64,000 nucleotides of DNA, taken from the NCBI RefSeq assembly GCF_029962835.1, contig NC_080577.1, forward strand, positions 25,960,501 to 26,024,500. Direction: 5' to 3'. The notes below the pieces were generated by a model. That model saw only the letters and a list, made by a program, of their open reading frames with translations. It was not told the DNA's origin and did not search any database. This document shows, piece after piece, positions 10,596 to 22,169 of this stretch. The translations under genes and the position numbers were made by a program. Source of the DNA: Magnolia sinica (Eukaryota > Streptophyta > Magnoliopsida > Magnoliales > Magnoliaceae). Each line of letters begins with the position of its first letter. Position 1 is the stretch's first letter.

Positions 10596-13500
10596 ATGCT
10601 GAGTCGAGGTTGGAGATGGGCTTTGGGTACGGTGTACATCGTCGCTGTTGCGGCTATTTGGATTGCAGCCAGCTATATAGTTCAATCCGTTGTGGATGAG
10701 GGTGTTTCTCCTTTTCTCATCACCTACATTTGCAATTCCTTGTTTGTGGTTTACATACCTTTAGTTGAAATTGGACGCTATTTTGAGGATTCTTTAGCTA
10801 ATTTATGGTTTACAAACCGTCCTGGGAATGACTTAAATGATCATCGGTTGGGAGATTCCAAGAAAGCAGCACTTTTGGGGGAGGAGGATTCTAATACAAC
10901 AGGAGATGGGTTGAATACCTCTGAATTTGTCCACAAGGAACGTCTGAGTCAGTATGGAAAGGATACTGTATTGGAAAGGGAGTCGGAAATCCATGAGTCT
11001 GAAAGGATGTTGCTCTGTGGGGATAATTCATCAGCACGGCAGGTCAACAGAAATGGTAGTAAAGAACTGGATGCAAAGGGACGATGGACGCGAACAAGAA
11101 TGGCTAAGGTTGGCCTGTTGATATCTCCCTTTTGGTTTCTTGCACAACTCACTTTCAATCTCTCTCTCAAATATACGACCGTGACGGTAAGCATCTCAGC
11201 GTCATACCCGTTTATTTTCCTTTTCACCTGCAATGTGCTAATGGCACTTGCTTGAGTTCACTTGCCAGTGCCCTTACGGTTCATACATGCTAATGCGGCA
11301 CACATGCCAGATCCAAGCCATTTATCAAGTGGGCCCCATCAAGTAGAAAAAATGGATACCAGGACTGGGTAACCAGCCAGATTCACTCACCAGGTTGCGA
11401 ATCTTGTACAAATGATGTGTGCATTTAAAATAAATTCAATAGCAGTCTGTGTTCAATGTGCAGGTGTGACCCACCAGATGGACTGGCCTACTTTTGGGCA
11501 ATCGCTCTGAGCAATTGGGCCCTCATAACAAGCAGCTTGGATCTTGCACATGGATGATGGATGCCAGATTGTCTGTGCACTCTCATGAGTCCTGTTTGCT
11601 TCTCTTTTATCCATGCATTGCACCTCTCTTTTGTATTTTTAACGATATTTTGGCATGTTATCTTCATTTCACGCAGTCAAATACCATCTTAAGTAGCGCT
11701 TCCAGCCTGTTCACTTTCTTGGTATCCTTAGCATTCTTGGGTGAGAGGTTCACATTTTTGAAGCTAATTAGCGTTCTTCTCTGCATGGTGGGAACAATTA
11801 TAGTCAGCTTGGGTGATTCTGAAACAGGGCCCAATGCAATCGCTACAAACCCTCTTCTTGGAGACATTCTCGCCCTTGTTTCAGCGGGCTTGTATTCTGT
11901 TTACATTACCCTGATCCGTAAAAAGATACCTGATGAAGAAAGAGGCGAAGGTCTAGCCAGCATGGCACAGTTCCTTGGATTTCTTGGGCTGTTCAACCTA
12001 TTGATTTTTCTACCCGTTGCTCTCATACTGAATTTTACAGGGTTGGAGCCCTTTCACAAGCTCAGCTGGAAGCAGACCGGTCTCATCATTGGAAAAGGTT
12101 TGTTATCCAAAACCCAGATGATTTGTCTTTTATGTATCATATTATTTAGTTGGAATGTGACTTGTCTTTAACCAGGGGTTACAGGAATCCCCTGTAACCC
12201 CAAGCTTTGCTGGGCCCACCGTGATTTTTGTGTTATATCCACTCTGTCTCATTTTAGGACATGAGCACAAACATGAGGGATATCCAAAACTCAAGTGAGC
12301 CACACCACAGGAAACAGTAGGGATGGAAATACCCACTGTTGAAACGTTTATGGGGCCTACCTTCTAATATTAAGAACCGGTTTAAGTAATCGAAATCGCT
12401 TCTATATCTTCTCTGACTTTTTTTTTTTGTTCTTTTCTTTTCTGTTGGACATCTTTCTATCAAATGAAAAGTTCCCCCAGCCATGTTTGATTTTAGAATA
12501 AATTTCTTTGTTGCAAAATTCATGATAGTTTTGGCTTATATACCATTGATCGAGCAAAGGAACTAAGGCTACATTTGGGTCCACAAGTGAATTGAATTGT
12601 GAACATTCAGTTTAATGAAGACAAAATGACAAATTAATGATGTTTCCTTGCGTTTGTATTGAAGAACTAGGCCTCAAATTGCAGTTATGGTCCTTTCTTT
12701 TTTTTTGAAAGGTCACTTTTTCATTAAAAGAAAAAAGGAAACAAGACAGAAAAAGCAGAGTCCGATGAGAATGCCGACATTACAGTGCTCCTAAAAAAAG
12801 AAAATCCGACTCCTTTACTCGAGCATTGTTAACCACCCACTCTAACAGCATACGCTTAGCATTTGAGACTGTGACCTCTACTGGATTTGAGATGTTATCA
12901 AAGCATCTGTTGTTTCTGTCTTTCCAAACAGCCCACCAGACTGCTAAAATTGACATTCTCCAAAGCCGATTCTTAAGCTTGCCTAACCTGACACTGTGCC
13001 AAGCAAAGAGAAGAAGGTCGGCCGAGCCCGGGCTGCACCAATTTATAACAAAACGCTGACAGAACTCTGACCATATTCTAGATATGAACAGGCAATGAAC
13101 GAGAAGATGATCAATCGATTCTTCTTCCTTCATGCAGCATAAACAAATGTTGATGATTGGCATCCCCCTTTTCTTCAAATTGTCTACCGTGAGAATTTTT
13201 TCCTGACCCACCAGCCAGCCGAACACCACCACTTTAGGAGGAACCGCATATTTCCAAATAAGGGATAGCGGATGAAACAGAAACGTGGACATCATTTGAT
13301 AGAAAGACTTTACCGTGAATACACCAGTTTTGTCCAATCTCCACGTAAGACTGTCAACAGCCTGATGGTCGATGTTGAAGCTATGAAGGCTGTGAAGAAG
13401 ATTAGCAAACTCAGTAACCTCCCAGTCTTGAAGAAATCTTCTACAAACCACATTCCAGACTATGTCTTCACCTGAGGGAGAGAAGCACCTGTCAATCGTA

Positions 13501-15156
13501 ATATCTTTCCTTGGGGTGAGCTGAAAAATATTAGGATATACTTGGAAGTCCTTGGAAGTCCAAATTCATAATTGCAATTTCGAGCTCATAGTCAGACCCT
13601 CAACATGGACACTAAGAAAATTACAATTTGGTTATTTTCACTTTATTAGACTAACAATTGTAATTCAAGCATAGAGTTGATCCAAACGCATCATAATGGT
13701 ATTCGGCTCTTTTTGCTGGTGGAATGAAACCATGGTCAGCTGAATGTTGGTGGTAAGCTGTAATTCCATGCACTAGACAGGTTAATCCATATGCATCATA
13801 ATGGTATTCGACACTTGACCAACAAACTGAAGATAATGCACTAGACAGGTTAGTCCTGAATGTTGGTGGTAAGCTGTAATTCCATGCTTCCTTGGACGAT
13901 GATTCTTCTTCTATTTTATTCATTGTATGGCAAGTGGTTGGGGATATCCACTAGGAAGCCTTACTACCACTTGGTCACTTCTTTTCTACCTTTTAACTGA
14001 ATGTTTGCCATTCAATTTGGTTTTACATCCAAATGCATATGTGATACACCTTTTATGTTCTGGGTGCACCATCATTTACATAATGATTCAAGGAAATTAA
14101 CTTCCATATGGTTTTGGAATTCAGATTACAAGCTTGTAGGTGGGATTTTCCAGACCAGTACCGTCTCGGGCTTGCATACCAGTTGGAGTTGAATATCGAT
14201 ATTACGGGTGATCATAGATGCTGCGGCTCTCATACAGCTGGTCCTTGGACAAATCTGCTGTGTTTGAATATTTGTGTAGATCTCATTGCACCACATACCA
14301 CCATTACAACGCCTGTTTGGTACTTGTTTTCTTTTAAGACCGTTTGTAAATTTCTCCACATTTTTGTTAGGAACCAACTGTTGACTTGCACTTTTGCAGC
14401 TTTTTTTAGGGATATTTTGGTATTTTCGGAATATTTTAGGAGATCTTGTGAATTACTTCTAGATGCTTGTCCAATGTAAATTTGGTTTTTCAATGGGTCA
14501 AAAATGCCCAAACAACAACCCCCCCCCCCCCCAAAAAAAAAAAAAAAAAAACTGTAAATTTAGAGATGGTTATCTTAATGGCACACCATACTTGACTACT
14601 TGACCAAGTTTCTAGATAATGTTTTTGAGTGTTCAAGCCGTCCATTTTGAGTATTTGATTGATTTTGTTTCTTGGGTATGGATATAATAAATATAGACAT
14701 TCTTCCTCAGTGTTCTAGTTTTTTTTCATTGGTATTTCTAGGAATTTGAATGGTGTTGTCAGGTCCATTCAGTATGAGAATATCAAATGGCTAGAGAAAC
14801 ATTGTTATAATTCTAATCTGTTTCCCTCATGTGGTTCAGGTCTACTGGATAATGTGCTGAGCGATTACTTATGGGCAAAGGCTGTCATCCTAACAACACC
14901 CACGGCAACAACAGCTGGTCTTACAATTCAGGTACCGATTGCAGCCGTCGTGGATACGCTGACAGGCTATGCTCCTCATCATATGGATTACCTTGGAGCT
15001 GTTGCTGTCTTGGCTGGGTTCGCGGGTATCAACATCCCCCCTGATGCTTGTTGTGGCTCAAGGGATCACCATCAAGAACAAGAAGCTGAAAATACTAGTA
15101 TTGTCACTGGGAATGATGGTCTGCCAATCAGTAGAGATGCAATCACCGTTTCTTAG
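10596..15156 (+). CDS. SLC35F5/EamA-type drug/metabolite transporter, three coding exons
   Basis: Coding exons 10596-11186, 11677-12097 and 14840-15156 join in phase (0, then 1) into 442 aa. The start is the ATG at 10596, just before LSRGWRWALG. The open frame extends 13 codons upstream but only from a TTG. Both introns are GT..AG (acg|gtaagc, cacgcag|TCA, aaag|gtttgt, gttcag|GTC). The protein has about ten hydrophobic segments. TM1 and TM2 lie at about residues 5-53, then comes a hydrophilic loop at about 54-168. TM3 onward includes SNTILSSASSLFTFLVSLAF, the second-repeat entry typical of this family. Plant proteins of the SLC35F5 group are predicted nucleotide-sugar or metabolite carriers of endomembranes; the substrate is not known. 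Intron 2 is 2.7 kb and contains a repeat fragment and a truncated LINE. No stop or frameshift interrupts the exons, so the gene looks functional. Confidence 0.9.
12190..12352. repeat. Half-copy of the gtggtccac repeat inside intron 2
   Basis: Contains gctgggcccaccgtgatttttgtg, the 'ccactctgtctcattttagg' arm and ccacaccacaggaaacag. Only one arm is present. It lies just after the donor of transporter intron 2. Confidence 0.65.
12697..13530 (-). mobile_element. 5'-truncated LINE in intron 2 of the transporter gene
   Basis: On the minus strand an uninterrupted frame (12780-13451, opening further upstream) encodes the C-terminal part of a plant LINE ORF2. It has the zf-RVT region: WRLDKTGVFTVKSFYQMM, then IWKYAVPPKVVVFGWLV, then a Cys/His knuckle ICLCCMKEEESIDHLLVHC. 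After the stop a short 3' region ends in an A-rich tail, seen as tttcttttttttt on the + strand at 12697-12709. Endonuclease, reverse transcriptase and RNase H parts are absent, as expected for 5' truncation. I could not settle a target-site duplication. The element is antisense to the host gene. Confidence 0.85.
14515..14550. repeat. Homopolymer C/A tract in intron 2
   Basis: A run of about 16 C followed by about 20 A, with no surrounding repeat that I recognise. It may be an assembly-sensitive site. Confidence 0.8.
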
Positions 15157-15950
15157 CATGATTTCTGATTTTCTTAAAATGTTCCACAACCTTGGGTACC
15201 AATTCTATCCGCCGAATCTGTGCATTATCTGATTTTGCAGAATTTGGGGTCTGTCTATTAAGCAGATGTACTATTTGTGTTGATAAGAAAGCATCTCATG
15301 ATTTCTGCCTCATTTCTGTCAGTCATCTTAGTTTTTGGCTGGTTCTGTTATAAACTCTTTTGAAGTTGCATCAACCATTTTATTTCGAGTTGTCGTACAT
15401 GCTTTTATTTTGGGTTTTTTAATTTGTGACTGCCTTTTTATCAACTGGGGAAGCTGTTGAGAACTTCCTGGATATTTTGGATGGTGAAGTTTGGAACCAA
15501 AGTGGTCTATTCTTGTGGAGGACATGCACGACTTCGGCTTAGTGAAGTGGAGAAAGGATAATAAACAGAAATCAATGAGAAATCCAAAACGTCTGATCCT
15601 GTAGAGATCAGATGCAAGCCATGCCGAGTTTAATTCCTGAGCAGGACAATCAAGCCCTTGGTTGCATGAAACACGAGCCTCAGCTAGAGCCAATCTGGGT
15701 GCAGGAGTGGCGTTTCGCAGAAATTCTGGAAGCATGAATGGCTAGGAAGCAAGAGCAGTAGCTTCTTGAATTCTAAAGTGAGAGTGGCACTTTGGTTAGA
15801 AGCATCTTGGTACTAGGTCAAGACAATAAAAGCTCAAAGCCTAACGGAGTCTGAGGTGCATTTACCACTTATTCCTTTGATGGTTTACTGCATAAATATT
15901 GCCAACGCAGCAGTGGAGGAGTTTCAATTTTCATATGAAATCATCTATGA
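15157..15950. other. 3' flank of the transporter gene, no further gene seen
   Basis: The 3' untranslated region probably occupies the first 150-250 bp. The open frame on the opposite strand at 15328-15735 has no recognisable motif and I do not call it a gene. Confidence 0.4.
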
Positions 15951-15973
15951 AATGCTTCAAGGTATTTAATCTT

Positions 15974-16084
15974 CTTTTTCTTTTTTGTTTTTTTTCCAAA
16001 CGCACTTACACCACAATGGGTGCTCAAACCCATGACCTCGTGTTGAAACTCTTGTGAGTCTACCACTGAGCCATAGGGTTGCAG
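15974..16084 (-). mobile_element. 111-bp tRNA-derived SINE with 20-bp TSD
   Basis: On the minus strand the element begins ctgcaaccctatggctcagt. It contains an A-box-like tggctcagtggtaga and a B-box-like ggtcatgggtttgagcac, the split RNA polymerase III promoter of tRNA-related SINEs. It ends in an A-rich tail, seen as ctttttcttttttgtttttttt on the plus strand. The same 20 bp (gcttcaaggtatttaa plus tctt) flank it at 15954-15973 and 16085-16104 with no mismatch, so the insertion is young. The body is very short for a plant SINE. Confidence 0.9.
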
Positions 16085-16334
16085 GCTTCAAGGTATTTAA
16101 TCTTAGCTCCCATTTTATCTGTTTAACAAGTTAGGAGACTACATTACTAGAAGTGACACAATACAAACCATTATCATCTTAGCATTCTCCAGCAATTTGG
16201 GTTAAGCTTTTAATTGGTAGATTGGTGAATGTTCTATGATTGGTTGCTTATCTGACATGAACCTAGCTCTTCACCTTGGCTTTGGAACTGGCCATGGAAG
16301 GGGAGGAAGCAAAATACAAATATCATCATATGGA

Positions 16335-16442
16335 TCATAGTTCGAAAACCCGAAAGTTCAACTGACTCAATTTTCATCCGGGTTGTGTTGAATTGAAGAC
16401 TCGACCTGACTCGACTCGATATTTAATAAAGCATTAGAAATA

Positions 16443-16533
<91 letters not shown>

Positions 16534-16795
16534 TTGGAATTAAGAAGGTCTCTCCTACCAGAGGTTGTGGGTTTGATTCCTACCTTCTCTACCTTAATTT
16601 CTATTAAGAATAACATGTCACTCGCCACATTACTTGGTTCAAGTCAAGCCGAGTTGCATTGAGTCGAGTCTTCCCAAATTTTGTTTGAGTCAGGTTCAGG
16701 ACCAAGTTTCCAAGCTAGACTCAAAATTTCACCGCGTTGAGTTGACTCGGCCAGTTTTGTGTCAAGTCAGTGAGCTTTAGAACTATGATATAAAT
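16335..16795. mobile_element. Inverted-repeat MITE containing an (AT)n tract
   Basis: The left end reads catagttcgaaaacccg and then repeated 'gactcga' words. The right end is the rough complement (gactcggccag ... agctttagaactatga). In the middle lie an AT microsatellite and a stretch with a tRNA-like 'gaggttgtgggtttgattcc' that could be another SINE remnant. Ends and duplication are not precise. Confidence 0.5.
16446..16531. repeat. (AT)n microsatellite, about 85 bp
   Basis: Uninterrupted alternating AT/TA. The Ile-Tyr open frame across it is an artefact. Confidence 0.95.
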
Positions 16796-17742
16796 GATCC
16801 CAATGTAGAGAAAAAAAAAAACCAACTAAAAGGTGATCAAGGAAGAGAGATTAAAGGCAGAAACCTACTTTTTTTAATTCTAATAATTTGCCAGAGTGAC
16901 AGTGAATCTTCTTACTGCATTTGAGATTTATTTATTTATTTTTATTTTTTTTATTTATTATTATTTTTTTTTAAAGGCAAGCTAGGTTGAACCCAAAGCT
17001 ATTTATCATTTAACATTTTAGGGCTAGTTCCAAAACATAAGCTTTATCAGGATTCCCCCCACAAAATTAGAAACTTGCGAATTTCTACCTTTAGTTGCAT
17101 TGAGTGAACGATCCCAGCAATTGCATGGATTGGATAGGCCTCATGGCGACCTTTGTGGAACGCTGACAGTGCTAATGTTCTTTGCCACTGTCCACTTATA
17201 GGTCACTGATCAATCTGATTGGTGAGATTCTTTTCTACACTGGACAATATATGGTAAATAGGGATTGCAACCTATGAACAGCCATGATCATTGACCATGG
17301 TTCTACCAACCCAATTTTTGTGCAAGCTCACAATGAGGAATGATTGGAACCTCTAGTAGAGGATTTGTTCAGTGTCGTTGAGCCTTCGAGTATGGACAGA
17401 TGGGTTCCATCTCTTGGTGATCCAAACTGTTGGCTAATGGTATAATGGCCCAAAACTTCCCATATTGGAAGCTCATAGAATCCAATATTTGGTCCTTTTG
17501 CTCAACTAAGAAGATTTGTAGAACATTCCCAATCCACAACGGGATTCATAAGATGAACAGTCGTTATAACAGGTCAACATGTCCCACTCAAACTAAAAAA
17601 AGGTTCAGGAAGAAAATGAAGAGGCAATTTAAAAGGAGAAAAGGGTATGTATATACCCCATCAGTTTTATTCACTTATTATGCATCGTCTTGTAGCGCAA
17701 CAATAGATGAAAATTAAAGGTGAGAAGAGATAAGAAGAGAGG

Positions 17743-18052
17743 CTAATCACGGCAACAGCAGTCAATGACATGACCAACAACTTGGCAGCTCCCCCCTGAA
17801 TAACCCTTATCATAGCACGCCTGGTCGCAATTTTCAAAGCCCACACAGTCTCCTATGCAGTGAGGCTGAGCTCCCACGTTTTTAACTGCATTCACATTCC
17901 ACCAATCCAACAAACTAACCCAAGTCACTTACCTGCTTTACTTTATTAGCTTAAACTATTGAATGAGTCAGGGTTGCAACTAGGCTAGCCTGTCCTGAGC
18001 CCAAAGGACTGATTTTTATTTTTATTTTTTATTACCTGGGCTCAGTTGCAAC

Positions 18053-18101
<49 letters not shown>

Positions 18102-18177
18102 CAGAGACGGAAGAAAGGATGAAAGCCACCAAGACAAGGGCCATTATGAGTCGTTTGATGAAGCTGGAAGGGGCCAT
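17743..18177 (-). CDS. Defensin-like secreted cysteine-rich peptide, copy 1
   Basis: Two exons on the minus strand: 18177-18102 (76 bp) and 17885-17743 (143 bp), joined in phase 1 to give 72 aa. Exon 1 encodes a signal peptide (MAPSSFIKRLIMALVLVAFI and a short SSVS cleavage region). Exon 2 encodes the mature peptide with eight cysteines spaced C-x3-C-x5-C-x3-C-x9-C-x8-CCC. The segment CDQACYDKGYSGGSC carries the C-x3-C and G-x-C parts of the cysteine-stabilised alpha-beta fold. Splice sites are tctctg|gtactc and aatgcag|TT. A TATAAAAAT box lies about 80 bp upstream. Plant defensin-like peptides act in defence or in pollen-pistil and seed signalling; which applies here cannot be told. It is paralogous to 22706-23250. 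Confidence 0.85.
18059..18098. repeat. (AG)n microsatellite at the intron start of defensin-like copy 1
   Basis: About 20 AG units, read as (CT)n on the coding strand and starting three bases after the splice donor. The same feature is found in copy 2. Confidence 0.95.
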
Positions 18178-18252
18178 TTTTTTGCCGGTTTTATTACAGG
18201 TATGTGGTTGAGATTGTAAGTTGGGTGATGAGGAGACTGTTGGATGTGTGCC

Positions 18253-18261
18253 ATTTTTATA
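18253..18261 (-). promoter_or_regulatory. TATA box of defensin-like copy 1
   Basis: TATAAAAAT on the minus strand, about 80 bp upstream of the ATG at 18177. Copy 2 has TATAAAAAGA at the equivalent distance. Confidence 0.6.
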
Positions 18262-18405
18262 GGCGAGGGATGGAGTGAAGCATGCTACGTATCATAATTC
18301 CTTATACCTCCTTTGGAAGATTTGATACTCTTCTCATTAAATTCATCTCTAGTTTAGAGAGCCACCTCAGCACGTTGGATTTTTGCGTATCTATCCATTT
18401 TCAAT

Positions 18406-18910
18406 GGGACCGGTCTCCAGCTGGGAACGGGTAGGAGCTTTGAGTGCCACCGTGATGTATGGGTCTTATCCACACCGTCCATCCATTTTTTTCATATCAT
18501 TTTAGGTTATATACCCAAAAATGAGCCATATCCCAAGTTCAAGTGGATCACACCACAGGAAGAAGCGCTGATAATGATTCTCACCGTTGAAACTTTTCTA
18601 GGGCCCACCGGGATGTTTATTTGCCACCCAACCTAATCATAAAGTTACACAGACCTGGATGAAGAGAAAAAAATAAAATTAGCTCCATCCAAAACTTCCG
18701 TGGCCCCCAAGAAGTTTTCAACGCTAAGAGTTTAATCTCCATTTTGTAGCCTACTTGAGCCTTGGATCTGCCTCAGTTTTGGGCATGGCCTAGAATGATT
18801 TGAAAAAGTGGATGGACGGTGTGGATAAGACCCATACATCACGGTGGACACTCAAAGCTCCTGCCCATTCCCAGCCGGAGACGGACGGGATGGGAGGCAA
18901 TCCGCGTCCC
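18406..18910. mobile_element. 505-bp long-TIR MITE with 8-bp TSD, upstream of defensin-like copy 1
   Basis: The left arm contains gctgggaacgggtaggagct then tttgagtgccaccgtgatgtatggg. The right arm is a near-perfect mirror (cccatacatcacggtgg ... caaagctcctgcccattccc). Both termini start gggac. The flanks carry ttttcaat at 18398-18405 and 18911-18918. The interior is quasi-palindromic and non-coding. Its left edge is about 230 bp upstream of the ATG of the defensin-like gene, so it sits in that gene's promoter region. Confidence 0.75.
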
Positions 18911-20960
18911 TTTTCAATATAAACATGTGCCCACCTGATGGTTACCCTAATTTTTGTGGCAGATATGAGGTCTACATTCTACAAGTATCAGATGTCCCAT
19001 AAAAGTGGGGGTGTATTGGTGGGGCCACCATGAATAGTGTGCCCCAAATGTTAACGTTGCAAATAGGTTGTTGGTGTTCCTAACCATCCATTTGTCACCA
19101 GTGTGTGGTCCACACATACATGCAAAGTTGGTACATGTGACCTGGATCAGGTGACCTGGATTTAATTCCGGATCTGATCGAGTTCGGGTTAAACCATTGC
19201 CATTTCGGATCTGATCGGGTTGAACCCAATCCTCTCCAATCCGGACCGATGCCCACCTCTAAGTGCCACAAACCTGGCTCACTTTGATTGCCTTACCATC
19301 TCTGGTTCTCGAAAGTTGAAACATGTGTTCCAACCGGATTGGGCATCAGCCAACTGATGGGAAAGTTACAAATGATGCAAATGTGTTCCAATACTTGTTG
19401 TTATACTGTATTTCTAACCGTTTAAATTCAATTGGAAATGATATGTATTATAGAAAGAAAAAAATATAATAGGTTAAATATTTTAAAGAATACTAAGAGT
19501 AATTTTAAAAAATTACAATTGATATGATAATAAAATAGATAGCAGTTGGAAGGAATTCAAAAACATAATAAACAGCTCAAAGTCATTTAAGAAGTCGATC
19601 GAGTGCCGATAATCATCCAGAAGGTTAATAAAGTGACTGAGTGAAATATAGTGATTTTAATAAGAAGCCCTGAATTGGTTAGTAAAATGTGTGACAAGTT
19701 TAGAAAGAAGTCTCCAAAAAGCCATGTAGCACTAAAACAATTACAGAAATTGTTAGAACGTGGGAAGTATCTATAAGGTCAACAACTGTCAGCATATGAG
19801 AAGCATCCTGATGGTCAGGTTAAGACTATAAATAGTAAAGGAATTCAGCAAAACAACTTATCTCATAAGAACCCAATTAAACCAAATCTATCTTTCAATT
19901 ATTTATTATTTACATTATTTAGTTTAATCTTTTACTTTTTGCCAGTCATTTACATTCTACATTATAATCATATACTTTTGCTCGCTATTTACATTCCTTA
20001 ATATAATCCATAACGTTAATCAAGTAGTTGTTAACTTTAATTGTAATTCGAATCTACGCTTGTACGCTGGATTCAATTTAATCATCAATCAAAGTTCTTA
20101 ATTCATGAATATGTTTTGCAATTATTCTCTGCAACTGATATGATTGTAAGAATTCCTTTTTTATTTTTCTTTTTTTTGTATCGAAAAATCATTTCATACG
20201 GAAGTCAAAGGTGTAACCTATTATTAGAAGACAACCCTCTGAGCATCACCTGATCATTTTATCATAATATGCGAGTGGTTGTATAAGCGATTGATCTTAA
20301 TTATTCGATCTTGGTCACATATTATGTATTTACATATCTTGGTGCTGGGAGTCATATATAGTTGTTCAATTTGAATTGAGCTACATATTCAATTTTGGCA
20401 TGCCTGTAATTATCAGGTGACTGAAATTGTAAATCGAATCACAACAATCCTCACCGTTGATATTATGAACTTCACCATGGCTGGCACATGCACTCACAAT
20501 CCGTCGGATAGCCTTGAAATAGAATATCTAGCTTTCTACAAGTTTGATGTGAACCTAAGCTATATTAGCTTTCCAAACCGTCTATTTGTGAATCCGCTGT
20601 TGTATGGTTAGAAATTTTCACCAGAGGATTTTGGTGAATGGGCCATCTGCAGTAGACCCATCTTATCAACAGTTGGGACCACTGAGTTATTGTAATTACA
20701 TACGTCTCAGCTATGTGGGACCGAGCTCTGATGGGTATGCGGTATCCAAACCCTGCATCTGGTTCACCTCCTAATGGAAACTGTACATGACTTTCAAAAA
20801 CTTTTCCAGGACACACCACAGGAAGCAATGTGCAATCGCTCCTAAAACTTGAGCCCACCTAAATCTTGAGTTTGTCCCTTCATGCTGGTGGGGTGTAACT
20901 TATTATTGGGTTGGATTACATACACAACATAGTGGACCTCACGTTCCATCTGTAAGTTTC
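18911..20960. repeat. Intergenic stretch with a possible solo LTR, no gene seen
   Basis: 19140-19262 is a 'gatctgatcgggtt' type half-repeat ending ccgatgcccacctct, matching the other gggcat-ended elements. From about 19390 to 20410 the sequence is AT-rich with an LTR-like TATA motif, ctataaatag at 19826-19835, and has no long open frame. I could not fix both ends of an LTR, so that part is inference. Confidence 0.3.
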
Positions 20961-20984
20961 TGCGGTGGGCAGCCCAATCCCCAA

Positions 20985-21480
20985 TGTTGGTAGTTATTCT
21001 CGGTTTTGTGGACCCGGATGGCCAGCGACACCCTGTCGCAGGAAGCTCCAGCGGTCAAGAAGCTGGGTGGGGGCCACTGCGATTTTTAGGTGGATTGAAA
21101 TAGGCGGGCCCACCTTGATGTTTGTGAGGAATCCACCCTTCCATCCGTTTTTTCAGCTCATGTCAGGAAATGAGCTAAAAAATAAGGCAGATCCAGAGCA
21201 ACAGGAAAAAGTGGGCAGAGAAATGCTCACCGTTTAAACCTCTCGGGGCCCACCGTGATGTTTATATGCCATCCATACTGTTCATGAGGCCATTCCTACC
21301 CGGAAGAACTGAAAACACAAAATATTAGCCTACTCAAAACTATGGACATTTCATCCCAACTGTTTTCTGTGCATGCAGCCCACTTGACTTTATGTAATTC
21401 CTTATTTTTGGGCTCCCGTCCTAACTTGATTTGGTAAAAAAAAAAAAACATATGAGTAAAGTTAATTTCTCACAAACATG
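20985..21480. repeat. Long-TIR repeat, family B, partly degraded
   Basis: Has the family's hairpin-type left end (ccctgtcgcaggaagctcc), then gggtgggggccactgcgattttt. The central 'gccatccatactgttcatgaggccattcctac' segment follows. The right half decays into an A-rich stretch at 21436. Confidence 0.55.
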
Positions 21481-21506
21481 TTACCCTCACCTAGCTTCTG
21501 ACCACA

Positions 21507-21680
21507 TACTAGTATGCTAGTAAACTCTGTGGGATCCACTGTGATGTAAGTATTTTATTCATACATCCGTTTTATCTGCTTATTTTAGGGCTCATACTAG
21601 TATGCTACTAAGTAAACTCTGTGGGGTCCACTGTAATATAATTATTTTATTCATACATCTGTTTTATCTGCTTATTTTAG
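21507..21680. repeat. Imperfect tandem duplication of a repeat arm
   Basis: Two adjacent units of about 85 bp. Each contains 'agtatgcta..gtaaactctgtggg(g/a)tccactgt' and 'ttttatctgcttattttagggc'. They are arms of the gtggtccac repeat duplicated in direct orientation. Confidence 0.7.
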
Positions 21681-21789
21681 GGCATGAGCCCAAAATTAAA
21701 GCATATCCTCAAGTGAACCACACCATAGGAAACCACACATCCCTAGAGTTGTTCCCATCAATAGTTTAGATGAGACACAACTATCTACA

Positions 21790-22169
21790 TGTAAACTATA
21801 GGTGAAATTGCATAGGACCGTCCATAAAATATGGAGATCAAATAAACTAAAATATTGTACTTGATTGGGACACCATTGATGTATGCTTGACGCCGCAATA
21901 TTATGCACCTTACACCCTTAGAGATGCATTGGGTTGCGAATGGAAGCTTCTCGTTATGTTGTATAAGATTGGGGACCCAGTCTCGTTTATATAGTTGAGA
22001 AGGTTAAGGAGTTTGGAACACATCAAAACTCCTCTCGGCTACCACCCCTTATATGATTTTAGATGCATCAAAACTTAGTTGGATTTACTGGTACTTCCGA
22101 TCACACTATTCAACCCTTAGGGCAATACAGAACGTTGATCAATAAAGTCCACCTTATAAAATTCTTACA
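21790..22169. mobile_element. Copia-type solo LTR, 380 bp, TSD CTACA
   Basis: Starts TGTAAACTATAGG and ends TTCTTACA, flanked by ctaca on both sides (21785-21789 and 22170-22174). It aligns by eye with the 3' LTR of the Copia element at 35647-37333: caccttacacccttaga, ctcgtttatatag and 'gatcacactattc(a/g)acccttagggcaat' are shared. This is therefore a solo LTR of the same or a closely related family, formed by LTR-LTR recombination. The host is a half-copy of the gtggtccac repeat. Confidence 0.88.

Noticed and set aside
16535-16610. tRNA-like sequence gaggttgtgggtttgattcc
   Set aside because: Only a B-box-like motif is present. No cloverleaf can be formed and no A box is seen, so it is at most a SINE remnant.
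16443-16628. Open frame encoding an Ile-Tyr repeat protein
   Set aside because: Produced entirely by the (AT)n microsatellite; the same applies to 1730-1999.
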